A DNA stretch of 64,000 bases from Gari tellinella (taxonomy: Eukaryota > Mollusca > Bivalvia > Cardiida > Psammobiidae). Below the pieces are notes generated by a model. That model searched no databases, was not told the DNA's origin, and worked only from the letters and a program-made list of their open reading frames with translations. A program made the translations under genes and the position numbers. This document shows, piece after piece, positions 1 to 11,839 of this stretch (position 1 is its first letter; each line of letters starts with the position of its first letter). The stretch lies in NCBI GenBank assembly GCA_922989275.2, contig OV277864.1, positions 51,521,550 through 51,585,549 of the forward strand, in the 5' to 3' direction.

Positions 1-57
1 TGCAGTTCAAATGCCTGAAATTTAAAGATTAGAAATAATAAAAGCAGGCAATAAAAG

Positions 58-309
58 TTTAACTCATTATTCCCTGAGACGTCTAATGGACAATGCTAGT
101 TTGCAATAAAGACTGATCCATTTTAGACTATTTATGGTTGTATTTTGTAATAAATTGCAAAATGACAAACAGTGAAGTCCCTGATCAGAGGGCTCCTGCA
201 GGAGCCCTCTGATCAGTGACTTTACTTTTTGCATAGGACAAGTGTACTCTTCACAGGTACACGTTTGGTAAAGGACGCATTTATGCGTCACTAGGGCTCA
301 ATGAGTTAA
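58..309. repeat. MITE family F, copy F1
   Basis: Element bounded by TTAA on both sides, with short inverted ends (CTCATT / AATGAG). The centre is a perfect hairpin (TGATCAGAGGGCTCC, then its complement) at about 182-217. The right part has a GCATAGGACAAGTGTAC block that recurs in the copies at 46145 and 57417. It lies in the intron upstream of the first visible transporter exon. No protein is encoded. The TTAA flanks suggest piggyBac-type mobilisation, which is inference. Confidence 0.7.
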
Positions 310-385
310 GGCACATGACGTTATGACAGTGAATGACCTACAGACAGTAATTTGACTTGACACATTGGTTTTTGTTATGTTCTAG

Positions 386-503
386 ATACAGTTCATAGGG
401 ATGCGATAACAAACGCCTTTGCAATAATTGCCAACATGGGAATAGGAACAGCCTGGGGACCTGTACAAACGATGACGATAGAGCTGTACCCAACAGTCAT
501 TAG
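386..503 (+). CDS. SLC22-type organic ion transporter, internal exon
   Basis: This is an internal exon of a major-facilitator (SLC22) plasma-membrane transporter, a family that moves organic cations, anions or carnitine. It follows a TTCTAG acceptor and ends at AG|GTAAAT. Read with two leading bases it gives TVHRDAITNAFAI, then IANMGIGTAWGPV, then TIELYPTVIR. The ELYPT-V-R ending is the signature at the end of transmembrane helix 10 in SLC22 proteins. The exon ends in phase 2, and the next exon at 2626 starts with the single base needed to complete the arginine codon. Substrate cannot be inferred. The start codon and N-terminal ~80% of the protein are outside the window. Sugar-porter relatives are the alternative, but ELYPT plus the C-terminal exon favours SLC22. 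Confidence 0.85.
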
Positions 504-510
504 GTAAATA

Positions 511-703
511 TTCATTAACAGTACAACCTCTCTATGACGGCCACAAATTGTGTTAATTCATACATGTAGGTGTTTGCGAAAGGTGACTGCTTAAAGCAAT
601 ATGACAGTAAAACAAACAGCGCATTTAGATTTAATTTTAAGCTTTTACTTTTATTTTATATCATCCCATTGTTCAAGTGATCGTAATAGAGAGTTTTTAC
701 GGT
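511..703. repeat. MITE family D, degenerate copy D1 (intronic)
   Basis: Starts with AACCTCTCTATGACGGCCAC and ends with GTCGTAATAGAGAG-like sequence (GATCGTAATAGAGAG). The middle contains GGTGACTGCTTAAAGCAA and GACAGTAAAAC, as in the intact copy at 57773. The central hairpin is eroded, so this is an old insertion in the transporter intron. Confidence 0.6.
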
Positions 704-762
704 TTGCTAATCGAAATACTGTGAAACAGGTTTTAAGCTATCAATAAAAATATGATATAATG

Positions 763-1015
763 TTACAGTGTTCCCTCTCTACAATGGCCATCCAAACAAC
801 GTCTCCCTCCTCATATAGACGCAGTGCCCTAAAAAGACAAATTTGTATAACGCCTTTACTGCTGCAATATCGTCTACTTAATTTTATGTCTGTTGTTTTT
901 CTCGAGTTACATTACGGAGTCTTTCACAGGAAAAAGAAACTATATGACATATGACAAACAGCTTAATTCCAGACCAGGCGTTAATATTTCGCGTCTGATC
1001 TGGATTCAATCTGTT
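763..1015. repeat. MITE family E, copy E1 (intronic)
   Basis: Begins ACAGTGTTCCCTCTCTACAA, the left end shared with copies near 2195, 39640 and 56130. It then holds CAATATCGTCTGC-like sequence and a decayed central hairpin (CCAGACCAGGCG ... CGCGTCTGATCTGGATTC). It sits between two transporter exons. A poly-C tract follows at about 1035. Confidence 0.55.
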
Positions 1016-1259
1016 TGCATATTTTAGCCCACTTCCCCCCCCCCCTTTAACGATTCCCATCGAATAACGCACACAATTGTTTTCTCACACTGGGAGCGCT
1101 GTAGTTATGACTTTAAGCAGCTTACTGCATGTCAAAAGCAATACAGATGTCTCCAATACCAGCCTTCTGCTCTACGAGATGCCTTTCATTAAGTGACTAT
1201 CCCTATTAAGCGACAACTATGCTCATTAAGACAGTGGTAGCCTGATACAGGTGTCACTT

Positions 1260-1475
1260 AAACCCTTTCCCTCCTAATGACGTCATAAAGTGCATTTTCA
1301 AACAGTTTTGATCCTGATCAGGATAAACACTGATTGCCACTTGTTTTGAAATAACGTTTGTTATACTGCCTTAAATCTAACTTTGTAACGATATTGCAGA
1401 CAACAATATTGAAGCAGACGACAATATTGCTGTGAATGGGTAAAACCGCAAGATAAATTTTATCATGAAAGGGTT
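1260..1475. repeat. MITE family A, copy A1 (intronic)
   Basis: Left end AACCCTTTCCCTCCTAATGACG, right end ATCATGAAAGGGTT, giving inverted CCCTTTC ends. It holds the family's GCAGACGACAATATTG block. The central hairpin is reduced to TTTTGATCCTGATCAGGATAAA, as if its middle had been deleted. Confidence 0.65.
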
Positions 1476-1970
1476 TCTTCGTATGAGATATTTACTGTAT
1501 TTGTTCGAATGTTCGAATCTCGGAGCCGGATGGTGGGTTGGAACTGTTTTGGCCGGTTGGTGAGCCGCCACTTGTTAAACGAATGCTTGCTGTAGGTCCG
1601 TCTCTGCCAGACCCCCGGTAATAAGAGAAGGAATTCGGGAGGTTCTGTGCGCGTAAAATGAAAGGGATCATAAGTCAAAACAGGCTTGCCCTTTCAATAT
1701 TACAATATGAATAACGCAATGTATTGGTTCTATAATATGTTAACAAAGTCAACACTAGCGATGAGGGCACTCTTCATTAATTAAAGTGCATATGTCCCAT
1801 GCAATCAGCCTATACCCTATTTGAGGACTACGGCTTGACCCCTTTGATCAGGGTCGGGATTATTTGTCAATGCGAACTGAATCGTATAACTCGACCATAA
1901 AATGTAAAAAATATACTAGACTTAATTGAAAATAAAAACTGTCTATTACAAAATTCAGGAGTGATCGACA

Positions 1971-2174
1971 TAACTCATTACCCCATAAATACACCTTTTT
2001 ACGCATTAAATGTGTGCCTCCATTAAGGAAATTAGTTCCTCTGTATACTGTTATGCATTATGTACTGTAACAAATATGTTCGGGATCCTAGTAGATGGTT
2101 GCTTAAAGCAGGCTGAAAGTAAAGCAGATCTCCTGCCTTCAAAACTAGAAATATGCTATAGGGTAATGGGTGAA
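1971..2174. repeat. MITE family C, half-hairpin copy
   Basis: Begins TAACTCATTACCCCATAAAT and ends TATAGGGTAATGGG, the termini of family C. Only the left arm of the central hairpin remains (AAGCAGGCTGAAAGTAAAGC at about 2105); the right arm has been lost. Intronic. Confidence 0.6.
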
Positions 2175-2191
2175 CTGTGTTAATATTTCAT

Positions 2192-2475
2192 ATACAGTGA
2201 TCCCTCCATACAACGGTCTTACGACTGATTCTCTCCTTACAACAATGTTTGCCGCCGTGAGTGTAACTCTTAAACTGTTGCAATATTTTCTGCTTGAAAT
2301 TGCTGTTTTTATTACATATTGTAAATTGTGACAAAAATCATAATGACGAGTGACGAACAGCTTGTCAATGAATTCAAGCTGTTTGCAAGTGTAAGCCAAT
2401 TTTCCCCTATAACTTCTCCCTCCGAACAACACACATACATGTGTCTCCAATTCGTAGTTGTTGTAGACACTCTAT
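2192..2475. repeat. MITE family E, copy E2 (intronic)
   Basis: Begins TACAGTGATCCCTCCATACA and ends near GTTGTTGTAGACACTC. The internal GACGAGTGACGAACAGCTTG block resembles other E copies, but the central hairpin is degraded. It ends about 150 bp before the next transporter exon. Confidence 0.45.
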
Positions 2476-2625
2476 GTGTATATTCTAGAAGCATGGCAAT
2501 CATGCAGGCAATGTCATTCTTGCAGGGTAAATATTTGTTTAAACTACCTTAATTTAAACATATGCAATCACCAGTTATTAAAGTGTTGCTTTAGTTCTAT
2601 ATATTATCCGTTCTCTTTTACCAAG

Positions 2626-2698
2626 GGCTATTGGTTTCGGCAGTTTGAGTACCATGGCGCGCATCGGGGCAGTACTAGGGCCGCAGTTTGTATTTTTT
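2626..2698 (+). CDS. SLC22-type transporter, penultimate exon
   Basis: A 73-nt exon between a TTTTACCAAG acceptor and a consensus GTAAGT donor. Its first G completes the arginine codon left open by the exon at 386-503, so the join reads ELYPTVIR then AIGFGSLSTMARIGAVLGPQ. The G-x-G-S-x-x-x-x-A-R-I-G-x-x-L-x-P pattern is the classic helix-11 motif of SLC22 transporters. The exon ends in phase 0, matching the next exon. It encodes 24 residues of transmembrane helix 11 and the following turn. The 2.1-kb intron before it is filled with MITEs. Confidence 0.88.
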
Positions 2699-3237
2699 GT
2701 AAGTAAAATATTTTTTTAAATCCATCTAAAATTAATATGAGTGTATGTAAAACTTGTGAAAAGGATATAAAGTAACCCTTTTACTCTCAATGACGTATCA
2801 GGATCAGGATAAAAAATGTTTGCAAATGCGCTTTTTGACGTCGTTGAAAGTGAAAGTGTTCAAATAGATTTGCATATATGTTTAATTTAAATGAGTATTT
2901 TCACAAAACATTGTTGTCGATTTTGCTTTCTTTTAGTTTTAAAGGTGTTTCTATCTATGGATAAATACAATCCATTGACACGTACCACAAATCGTGTCTC
3001 TAACAGCTGAGAAAAAAGTAAAAAACAAAAAATATTTGGATTTTAGAGTCAATTGTTTTTTATGTGATGAACAGACTATTCAATTCGTGTGTTTTCAGCA
3101 TTCAACTAATGGAACTCGCTAGATAAAGTAAAATATAAATCGCCTCTTCTCGCAGCATAGTATTTTATCCACATATTTCAATTAATTCAATACTGAAAAC
3201 CCACTTATTTTATATCCTCTATGTGTTGTATATGTAG

Positions 3238-3393
3238 GAGCAAACGGTCCCTGGAATTATGTATTTCGCCTGTGCAGTGATATCGACATGTTGTGTGTGC
3301 TGCCTGACCGGACTGAGAGAAACTAAAGACTCGTATCTTGATGATAAGATAACGAAAGAAAAGGAGCATCTTACGGAGGACACTAAATTCTAA
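3238..3393 (+). CDS. SLC22-type transporter, last exon with stop codon
   Basis: The exon follows a TATGTAG acceptor in phase 0 and runs 51 codons to TAA at 3391-3393. The first half is a hydrophobic, cysteine-rich helix 12 (VPGIMYFACAVISTCCV, CCL). It is followed by GLRETKDSYLDD, the cytoplasmic L-x-E-T-K element that ends helix 12 in SLC22 proteins, and a charged tail rich in K and E. With the two preceding exons it gives about 115 C-terminal residues of a family whose members are usually 500-600 residues long. No frame break is seen, so the gene may be functional. A polyadenylation signal was not confidently placed. Confidence 0.88.
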   Translation, partial: EQTVPGIMYFACAVISTCCVCCLTGLRETKDSYLDDKITKEKEHLTEDTKF

Positions 3394-3874
3394 CCCTTTC
3401 AACTCTACAGCCATATGTAGATATTACTGATTACATTCGCAAACAGTGTAGACCCTGATCAAATGGTCTCCTTTAGATACCCCACTGTTTGATATTTTCA
3501 TTCGTTTTTGTGATTATTTTAAGAATGCAACAGTAAACTGGTTCAAAATGCGGTACTAAAAGCGTCCAAAAGGATAACACATACCCCTCAGATATTTTTG
3601 GGTTGAAAGGGCTAACGACATTTCAGAGGACCCCAAGCGTCACATCAAGTTTTAACCCATCTGTGCCTAGTGTCGTAAATATAGCATATAGACAAATCGT
3701 GTAGACTCGGATCATACGCCGTTTAATACGGCGTCTTACACAATCTACACTAATTGCTGATATGAACTCAAATATGAAAAAAAAACCGAAAATGAATATA
3801 CTAGAATAGACACCCGTTAAATAAAAAAGGCTTAAGCCTAATCCACTGGTTTGCAAATTAGTTAAACTGTTTAA

Positions 3875-4127
3875 TTAACCCTTTACCCAATAACCTTTTT
3901 ATAACACTAAAGGCAGGTGATCAATTAAAGCAGGTTGAAAGTAAAGCAGAATGTGCCTTAAGGCACATTCTGCTTTACTTTCAGCCTGCTTTAAACTACC
4001 ACCTGCTAGGCTATATATAAATTATTGTTATGGCAATTATTCATGAGGATATAAACTGGAACTATTTTCTTCAGCGGAGGAATAAATCAAATACGCTAAA
4101 AGTCGCTTCTATGAGGGAAAGGGTTAA
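3875..4127. repeat. MITE family C, copy C1
   Basis: TTAA-flanked (3875-3878 and 4124-4127) element with ends CCCTTTACCC and GAGGGAAAGGG. The central hairpin at about 3931-3998 has arms AAGCAGGTTGAAAGTAAAGC with a TGCCTTAAGGCA loop. The right half carries a block (CTGGAACTATTTTCTTCAGC) found inverted in other C copies. Confidence 0.75.
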
Positions 4128-4265
4128 CATTCGAACTTGTGTATATTATTCTTTAACTGCCATCTCTGATTACACTAGCACATGTATGCAAATGGACACA
4201 CATCACTCATCAATACGTGTGCTATCTGATAAGGATACTCTACTAGATACTTTTTCGATACAAAC

Positions 4266-4422
4266 GGAATACCATCACAGTGTGTGATCCGGGCTCTTGT
4301 ATCAGTTCGAGTTGGCTGTGTATTCCAGATCACACGAGAGGCGAAGCCTCGAGTTTGATCTGGAATACACAGCCAACGAGAACTGATACAAGAGCCCGGA
4401 TCACACACTGTGGTGATGTTCC
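4266..4422. repeat. Long near-perfect palindrome (~70-bp arms)
   Basis: The left arm contains GTGTGATCCGGGCTCTTGTA ... GGCTGTGTATTCCAGATC. The right arm is its near-exact complement. The centre is AGGCGAAGCCT, itself a small hairpin. Short open frames on both strands (for example at 4280-4480) are by-products of the palindrome and not genes. It shares no sequence with families A-H and was seen once in the window. Confidence 0.85.
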
Positions 4423-5748
4423 TTTTATTATATACCTTATTTCAATGTATTTATTTTCTATAAAATTTCATTTAAAGTAGCTTAAAATCGGGACTAGATC
4501 TGCGAAACGCTATATATTCAACCGAATAACCATATGCATATGTTAAACCGCTAGTGCGTATTAATTAATACAAAATGACTTTTTTTGTAGAAGTCCGCCA
4601 TTTTTTTATCGGCTCGATTGAGTAGTGTTTCTTTCTCAAATAACCTTTATTTAAGCGTATTAGAGTATGACTTGAACTGTTTTAAGCTTAATTCTATTTG
4701 GAAGTTCCCGTAATTACTTTTCATTCCTTCCATTTTCTCTTTTGTTTGACAGCAGACGGAGAAAACGTAAGCAAGTTCAATGTATTCTTGTTATTAAAAA
4801 TAGCATCAAAATCGGGAATTCCGAAACGTCACGCGCACCTGTTCTTTATATACATCGATTGTGTATAACTTGTGTAGCATAAAAGTAGTACCGTGTAGCA
4901 TATATGCCATCTGATACGGACCATCTGATACGGAAAAAGATTGTGGGGCTTGTATTTGCCTGTTTTGTAGATAGGTATATAATAAATCTTTATTCCAGAT
5001 ATCCTAAGTTTGAACAAAAATCGGCAATACATACAAATCAGCCGACGATTTATACTGGAACTGAAGTTGAACCGAAACTGTGGAAGGAAAGCAATTAGGA
5101 ACATATACATACTTCATCTTTGTAAACTAATTAACTGCAGCCGAATAATCCATTAACTAACCAATGTCATTATACCGGTAGTGTCTACCGTAAACATTCG
5201 AAAATGTAGAAACCTTGTGAAACTGATGTAACTTTAATAAAATTTAAAAAAAATATGATTTCATTACATAGTAATTTGTCCAAAAGATGTCTATTAAACG
5301 ACAAATAGTGTAGACACTTATCACTCTGATTCGGGTCTGTTTTCTAAGCCGTGTTTGTCTCGATACTTGGGATGATTTTGGTATTCACATGTTTTCTCTG
5401 GTTTAATTTATTGCTAGATATTAAGAACTTTGACATAAGAACAAACGAGTATAGGTTTCAAACACTTGAACTGCGTTGATGGGCCATTTAGCATCGGAAT
5501 CCTTATGTAGCTCACCAGTGTAGTTACGTGTAAAAATTAACCACCAAATATAATAATTCCTCTTTCATTGCCACAGCTACTGTTGCTTGCAATATCTTTC
5601 AACGTCAGATTAAAGGCACTGTTGACTAAAATAATATCGATAGTATTGCCAAACGCAACTAAAAGTCATCTTATCGGGATGCAAGCTATATATATTTATT
5701 AAAATGCGACCTGTATCCATGGCGGTTATAAGTCAACGACAATGTACA
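4423..5748. other. AT-rich intergenic stretch, nothing assigned
   Basis: No exon with credible codon use and splice borders, and no recognised transposon end, was found on either strand. Short open frames at 4829-5110 are AT-rich chance frames. Confidence 0.5.
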
Positions 5749-5957
5749 TATAATAAAACCTCCTTATTACGACTACTAAATTGTGTAAACTATTAGGTGT
5801 TTAAGAAGGATTCTTGCTTAAAGCAAGGTGACAGAAAAACAGAAAGCTCCTAAAGGAGCTTTCTGTTTTACTGTCACCTTGCTTTTATCTGTAATCTGGC
5901 CTCTATACAATCAATTAGCCCTCTTTAAAGTGGTCGTAATTGAAATATTTTACTGTA
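5749..5957. repeat. MITE family D, copy D2
   Basis: Left end ATAAAACCTCCTTATTACGA, right end GTCGTAATTGAAATATTTTAC. Central hairpin AACAGAAAGCTCCTAAAGGAGCTTTCTGTT inside GCTTAAAGCAAGGTGACAG arms (about 5816-5885). Confidence 0.7.
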
Positions 5958-6084
5958 TTTGAATTTGTCAGTATTATAAGCATGTATACAAGAGTTAATA
6001 ATCTCAAAAGTGAATAAGTTTGTTATGTTTAACTTCTGTTTGGTTTGTATTGATGTGCTGATGTATCTCTCAACTTTGGGCTTA

Positions 6085-6160
6085 TGGACACCTAAGAGAG
6101 AGGGGAGCAGATACGGAGGAGCACGGGTGATTGCCTACTCCTTTTTGCTATAGCCCTGTT
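6085..6160. repeat. Fragment of a tRNA-derived SINE (tail half)
   Basis: The block AAGAGAGAGGGGAGCAGATAC, then a CGGG/CCTACTC stretch, matches the tail half of the complete SINE at 48276-48516. The tRNA-like head is missing. Confidence 0.45.
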
Positions 6161-8040
6161 TCTTTCAAACTCCAAGTCTAAAGTACTTCAATAAATGGGA
6201 ATTCATTTAAAAGTCACACTAAAACATTTGGTCCTGCTGGTTATCGAGCTCACAAAATTCGAATGGAAGGTCTAATTCGTTACCCCTAGAGTATACATCT
6301 TGTAGTAGACAGTTTAGGTGTCTCTTCCTGTTTGTGATTTTACGTTTTGAAACAAGATAGCGTGCTAAAAAGAATGAAAAATTAAGAGAAAAGTAAAGAA
6401 AAATAAACGGAAGGAGGAGAGAAGAAAAATGATATAGAGTGAAATAGTGAGACAGGCGAAGAAATAACACAGAGAGATTGGAGAGGAATCCCGATGACGT
6501 AATAATACCATAATAAATAGTGGCGTTTTAGTAACGTCATCAAAGTTATCTCACACATGTTGGTGACAAGGATATTTGTGATCGTTGTTTGCCATAGAAA
6601 ACAAGTGGTAGTTATGTGAGAAAAAAGCTACTTTATAGAAGATTAAGTGTTTTAAGAATAGACTGTTTAAATAGATTTAGCAAATATTTATTATAAGTGA
6701 CATTTACTCGAAATCTGTCATTAAGTACCTTTTTTGCAGGTACGTATCATCTTCTAGTTAATTAACAATTATTGAAACATTCGACATACAGATAATACAT
6801 TTCAAATCTTCGTTAATTTCCTATATTATATATTAGCCACTACATTGCCGTTATCGTATAAGAATTTTGCTCAACTATGATCGACATCAATTAAGTTTTG
6901 GCAGGTTATTTTTGTAATGGGGCGTACCAATAAAATCAACAATTTGAAATATATTTGGATAGTTTTAAGGGTTTTTTTATTAATGACCTCATATATGACC
7001 ATAATATTCATAAGTGGTTTACCTCAGGGCTCTTCACAAACAAATACTTTCTTATATTTTCATATATTAATATAATTATATCAAACAACTCTGTCAGAAA
7101 GTCAAATGTAGTAATGTATGTGTGCGTGCATAACATAGAAGAATTTCCGACCTACCGACCGTGTTTTGGCATGTTATGGGAAACACGTGTTATTATTTTG
7201 TTGGCTAAAGTGTTTTAGCACGAACACGTTTATTATGCTTAAACATGTCAACTCCAAAGTATGTGATCTGAAATGAAAATCAATCTTAAAGGAGGCAGAA
7301 AATGGAAGTTTTTCATTTTAATGACGGATTACCTGCTTGCATGTGTATGCCTCTTCGAAATACATTTTTACATTCAAACTTGTAAAAGGCTATCAAACAA
7401 TAGTAAAAACGTGCCGTTCCGCGAGTTCAGTGGCTAAAAAAATCAAAATGATTGAAATGTATCTTTTTGTTCTACATTAATGCAGAAAAGAAAACGTCAC
7501 ACTTTTTTCATTCAACGTTGTTGTGCAATATTTGAGGGTTTGTTAAGATACAGGACAGGCCTTTGTCGGATCAAGCTTATTACAATATTTCTCCAAAAAT
7601 ATTATCAATATTTTCATTTAACTAATATTTACCACATTTTATTGCAATATGTGTCTGTTTTAAGTCGCTTGACTTTTATGTATGTTATGTTTCTCGCAAA
7701 CAAAATACGTTTCGGATGGACACTGACGGCCACAATGCGATCACAATAGCTCACCATTTCAATTTGTCCCAATTGATCTAAAAGACCGTCAAACCGTTAG
7801 CGCCAACAGGGCTGTGGTTTCTCACAGCTATTTTGTTCGGACAGACAAAACAAAGTCATGCGTGATAAAGAGTTTTATCCAGATTAGACAACGTGTAACG
7901 TGGCCTCTGATATTGGGTCAAACTTAATGCAAATGTAAGCCAAGTCATGATCAGCACTCTTAGGCTATTAATTCCCTTATAACAAGTCAGGGCTGCCATT
8001 TCTCCGGATTTTTCCTAAATGTCCGGATTTTTTTTCTAGT
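6161..8040. other. AT-rich intergenic stretch, nothing assigned
   Basis: No supported gene. The frames near 6955-7218 and 7480-7749 have biased, non-conserved composition and no splice or domain evidence. Confidence 0.5.
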
Positions 8041-8043
8041 ACA

Positions 8044-8135
8044 TGGTAGCTTAAAGAAGGCTGAAAGTAGAGCAGAATGCGCCTTAAGGCGCATTCTGCG
8101 TTACTTTCAGCCTGCTTTAAGCAGCCACGTGTCAA
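8044..8135. repeat. MITE family C hairpin, copy C2 (ends lost)
   Basis: A near-perfect hairpin with arms GCTTAAAGAAGGCTGAAAGT and ACTTTCAGCCTGCTTTAAGC around GCGCCTTAAGGCGC. The CCCATTACCCC-type termini are not found beside it, so it is a core-only copy. Confidence 0.65.
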
Positions 8136-9096
8136 CAAATCTAGACAAAGGCGATGGGGTAAAGGTACGATTCGTAAAATCGCAATTGAAAAATATAAAT
8201 TTGGAAATCTTAGGATTTTTTATGTCAACTTATGGCAGCCCTGACAACTACCTCCGATCAAAACACACATATTTGTCCCCAGTTTGGATTTGTTGTAGAG
8301 AGGGAAGACTGAACTGACATTAATTGAAATAATAATTGTTGTTTCAATATCTTGTGCATTAGGTCCAATATATCAACTGGTATAAACAATTGTGTTTTTT
8401 AACAAAATCGCCATCAAACGTTACAATCCTTATTTTAAGGACGGACTGTAGGCTTAAAGCATATAGTGGGGTCTCAGGTTATACTGCTCCCCCAGGAGTA
8501 ATTTGTTCATGGTCTACGGTATTTGCCAATACGTTTGCATCTTCTAGACAAATTATTGTGTGACAAAAGTAATTTGTCAAAATTTTATAATAACAGCAGT
8601 CCCTCACGGTGTCCCAAATTTTAGGATTTTACAGCACGTTATCATACATAAAACTCAAAGGCATAACATGATCATTGTTTAAAAGAATCACCATATTATT
8701 GATTTAAAGCACTGAAATAGAAGCTCATTCGGAGCTGTCTAAGAGTATTGTGTTCTGCATTAATTGATCATTTGTTTTGAAGTTTTGTCAGCCCAATCTT
8801 CGTTCACTCGCAACAAAATTGTCCAGAAATAATTCAGTTCATTCTTTTTAGTTTGGAATGTTTCGGGTTGTACTGTTTGCCACTCAAGTTTTTTTTAAAT
8901 AATCAATATTTCCAAAAAGCTTTTGACCGATTTATTTCACCTGGAAGGCGGAGCCAATCTTTGGCAGAGATAAACTTTGCATTTGATTTTAGGGGTGATA
9001 GCTCCAGTTCCGTATAATATTGTTTTCATCCAAAACTTTCAACAGGAGAAACACAATTTATTCAAGAAGTCTTATCAACGTGAAAAGGGTATAAAC

Positions 9097-9262
9097 AATG
9101 TGACCTCTCTACAACAACACTCAATGGGAGAGAAATATTGCATGTGTTGTTTGGAGGTAAGCGTTTATAGAGGGACACGTAAGATTTGGATTACATTTGC
9201 AAACAACTTGAAACTAGATCAGACGCCGCGTAACGCTGTTTGTCACTCGCCATTATATTTTT
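9097..9262. repeat. MITE family E, partial copy
   Basis: Contains GTGACCTCTCTACAACAACA at the left and the central motif AACTAGATCAGACGCCGCG followed by GTTTGTCACTCG, as in the E copy at 52319. The right half is missing. Confidence 0.45.
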
Positions 9263-10494
9263 TCTGTTAAAAGGTCATCATGTAACATTAAGAAAAATCG
9301 GCAGATGACAACGGTAAATTCCGATAATAAAACGAACGCTTCTGCAACAAAAATTAAAATGAAATAGTCCTCATCGTAACCCCGTCGTGCCAGGTCAATT
9401 AAATCGACCTTTATAATTTTATGTTTCGTTGTGTGTATTTTATTGTACGTGATGCGTTGGCCATTAGTGTCGTTCCTTATCTTCCATATGTTGTCCTCAG
9501 ATTTGGTTCAAGGGGGATTTTTATACACAGTTTGTACAATAGCATGCATCACATTTCCTACGCATGCCTGTAACCATACTATAAATAATTGGTAATGCGA
9601 TACTCCTGAGATCAGAACCACAAGATCATTAATAAACACTACGTGTAAATTAGCAATCGCTCTGGGGTCTTGCATGAAAACAAAGCAATGTTAGCGTTGA
9701 TTTATAGCAATGTTTTCATTATCTCCCTCAAGCTTGTTTTTATTCTTAACAAGAGCCGTTACCACTGTTATTCATGCACATCAAATGTCTTATATACATC
9801 AGGCTTTGATATCATTTTCGGTTTACTTGTATATCAGAGCGTGTGTTAACAGAGCAAAAGACGTTAGTCTTTTCAAATAAATGCATTTACTCTTAAACTG
9901 TTAGTTCAACTACAAACAGTTAAGCCAGAACATACACCGCAAACTGTTTGCAACTCAGAGTAATTCATTGTCAGAATTGACAACCATTAATTTTTTTGTT
10001 ACTCTCTACGTTGTATTGCAATGCGTGTGCATTTCGTATGAGTTTAAACTGAAAAGAATTACATCTTCTCCACTGTTCCATGCCTTGAACGTTTGATAAA
10101 AGAACGTTATACTTTCCAAACCAACAACTCGGTCTAGCATTCAGACTTTATGTCATATACTTTTTATGGCACGATTTTGCAATGAATCTCTGATAATGTA
10201 CTTTCTGAAATATTTTGTTATATGTATAATGGTGATGGAAATAAAATGCAGTGCTTGTCTTTAAATTAAAACCGTTTGATATGAACAACCGCGTACCATC
10301 AGAGGTTACAAGGCTTGCTTAGTCCTACTTTGTATACCGAAGGTATAAAGAGACTGACTACCAGACTAGGCATTTACCCATTTATATCCAGTGGAATCGT
10401 CCATGTTTATATATATTAGATAAGTCCATTTTTATCAAAGGGATGCCTGGTCAAATGTTTCATTTTCATTTTGTTTTATATTGAAATTCCTATC
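9263..10494. other. AT-rich intergenic stretch, nothing assigned
   Basis: No gene or repeat family was recognised here on either strand. Confidence 0.45.
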
Positions 10495-10565
10495 AGCAAA
10501 CTGTGTATACTCTGATCAGACGCCGCATAATGCGGCGTTTGATCAGAGTCTACACTGTGTGTCTA
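10495..10565. repeat. Isolated A-type hairpin
   Basis: A near-perfect hairpin, GCAAACTGTGTATACTCTGA through TCAGACGCCGCAT / ATGCGGCGT to GTCTACACTGTGT. It is the core of families A/B/E without their termini. Confidence 0.65.
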
Positions 10566-11679
10566 TGTCCTATATATGGGATCGTGGGTACAACTGTGTT
10601 TAAACACGTTTCGGTTTGTTTTTGTAAATTTTGATGGCAGGTGCATACATCAAAATACAACCATTACTTTTGGAATAAAACATTTCAAAGAAAATACATA
10701 TTGAGTTCAGAGGAAAAAATAACAAAAAACTATATGCTAAATTTGTGCCAGCGCTTAAGTCACTGAGACTATTGTGGACTTATTTGATAACGATGTATCT
10801 TTCATCCTGTATGAATGATATGTAGAGAAATAAAAAGCTAAAAAATGTTCCTTCAAAGGTCGATGGAATTATTTTTCGAAAATATTAAGATTTAGATAAC
10901 TTTCTTGAGTATGTTTTAAAACCGATCTTATTTATTTATTGCCATATGCCCGAACTACCCAGCACATTCTAGACATCGGGGTACTCTCGGTAAGTACTAT
11001 AATAATTTTAAGTTTGAACATAATTAATATTTTTATCACATAGAAATTCGTCCAAAAGGTGCAAATGGAATGATAAACAGTGTACACACCGATCACAGTG
11101 CTCCCCCGGTTTCAGTCGGGTCATTGTCTACAATGTTTACTAAGGTCTGTCTGACCCAATACTTAGTATAAGTATGGTTATTGATATAGATTAAAATTGT
11201 TTCAAAATTAATGTTATTCTTTTTTATGCACGTTGCGAGCGAATTGTATAAATTTTAACGTACAAAATGGGCGTTTCCTCTGAATTGTCACGACACGCTA
11301 CCGAGAATTATATTTCAGACCGTCAGCCAACAATGAACGAAGAGCTGAATTGAATATATGAATCATTTTACAAATTAAATTTAACAATTTTATAAAATAT
11401 TAAAGCCCTGGTGGCGCTGAGGCTTTTACGGCTTTCTAGTTCGTCTAGCACAAAATGCCAAGGTCAACAATTGTGGTCGCAATATTTCCATCGTCGTACG
11501 CTTGTCGTCATCCGTCGAATTGTTTGTTTTTTATGATAGATTGAGTTTTACGGCACCGCGACACATGCTATGGTCATATGCAGCCGATTAATTCGTTATA
11601 CTCAATATAAAGTATAGAGGTTCCATTTGGTTACATAAGATAGTTATTGAGATTAAAGCTATTTGATTTTATAAAAGAC

Positions 11680-11770
11680 TGGTGACAGTTTAAAGCAACG
11701 TGACATTAACACAGAAAGCTCCTATATGAGCTTTCTGGTTTTTTCTAGTAACATTCCTTAAAGCAGCAAC
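11680..11770. repeat. MITE family D, partial copy D3
   Basis: GGTGACAGTTTAAAGCAACG, then CAGAAAGCTCC / GAGCTTTCTG, is the D-family centre. Outer ends are not recognisable. It ends just before family B copy B1. Confidence 0.55.
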
Positions 11771-11839
11771 CAGTTGTAAACACAAACATATTTACACAAT
11801 ATGGTTTGAATAGAGAGGTGTAACCACAGACGACGCCTA

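Noticed and set aside
4175..4480. Overlapping open frames on both strands (MCDPGSCISS-type) that look like a repeated small protein
   Set aside because: They arise because the 4266-4422 palindrome reads the same on both strands. No splice sites or domain.
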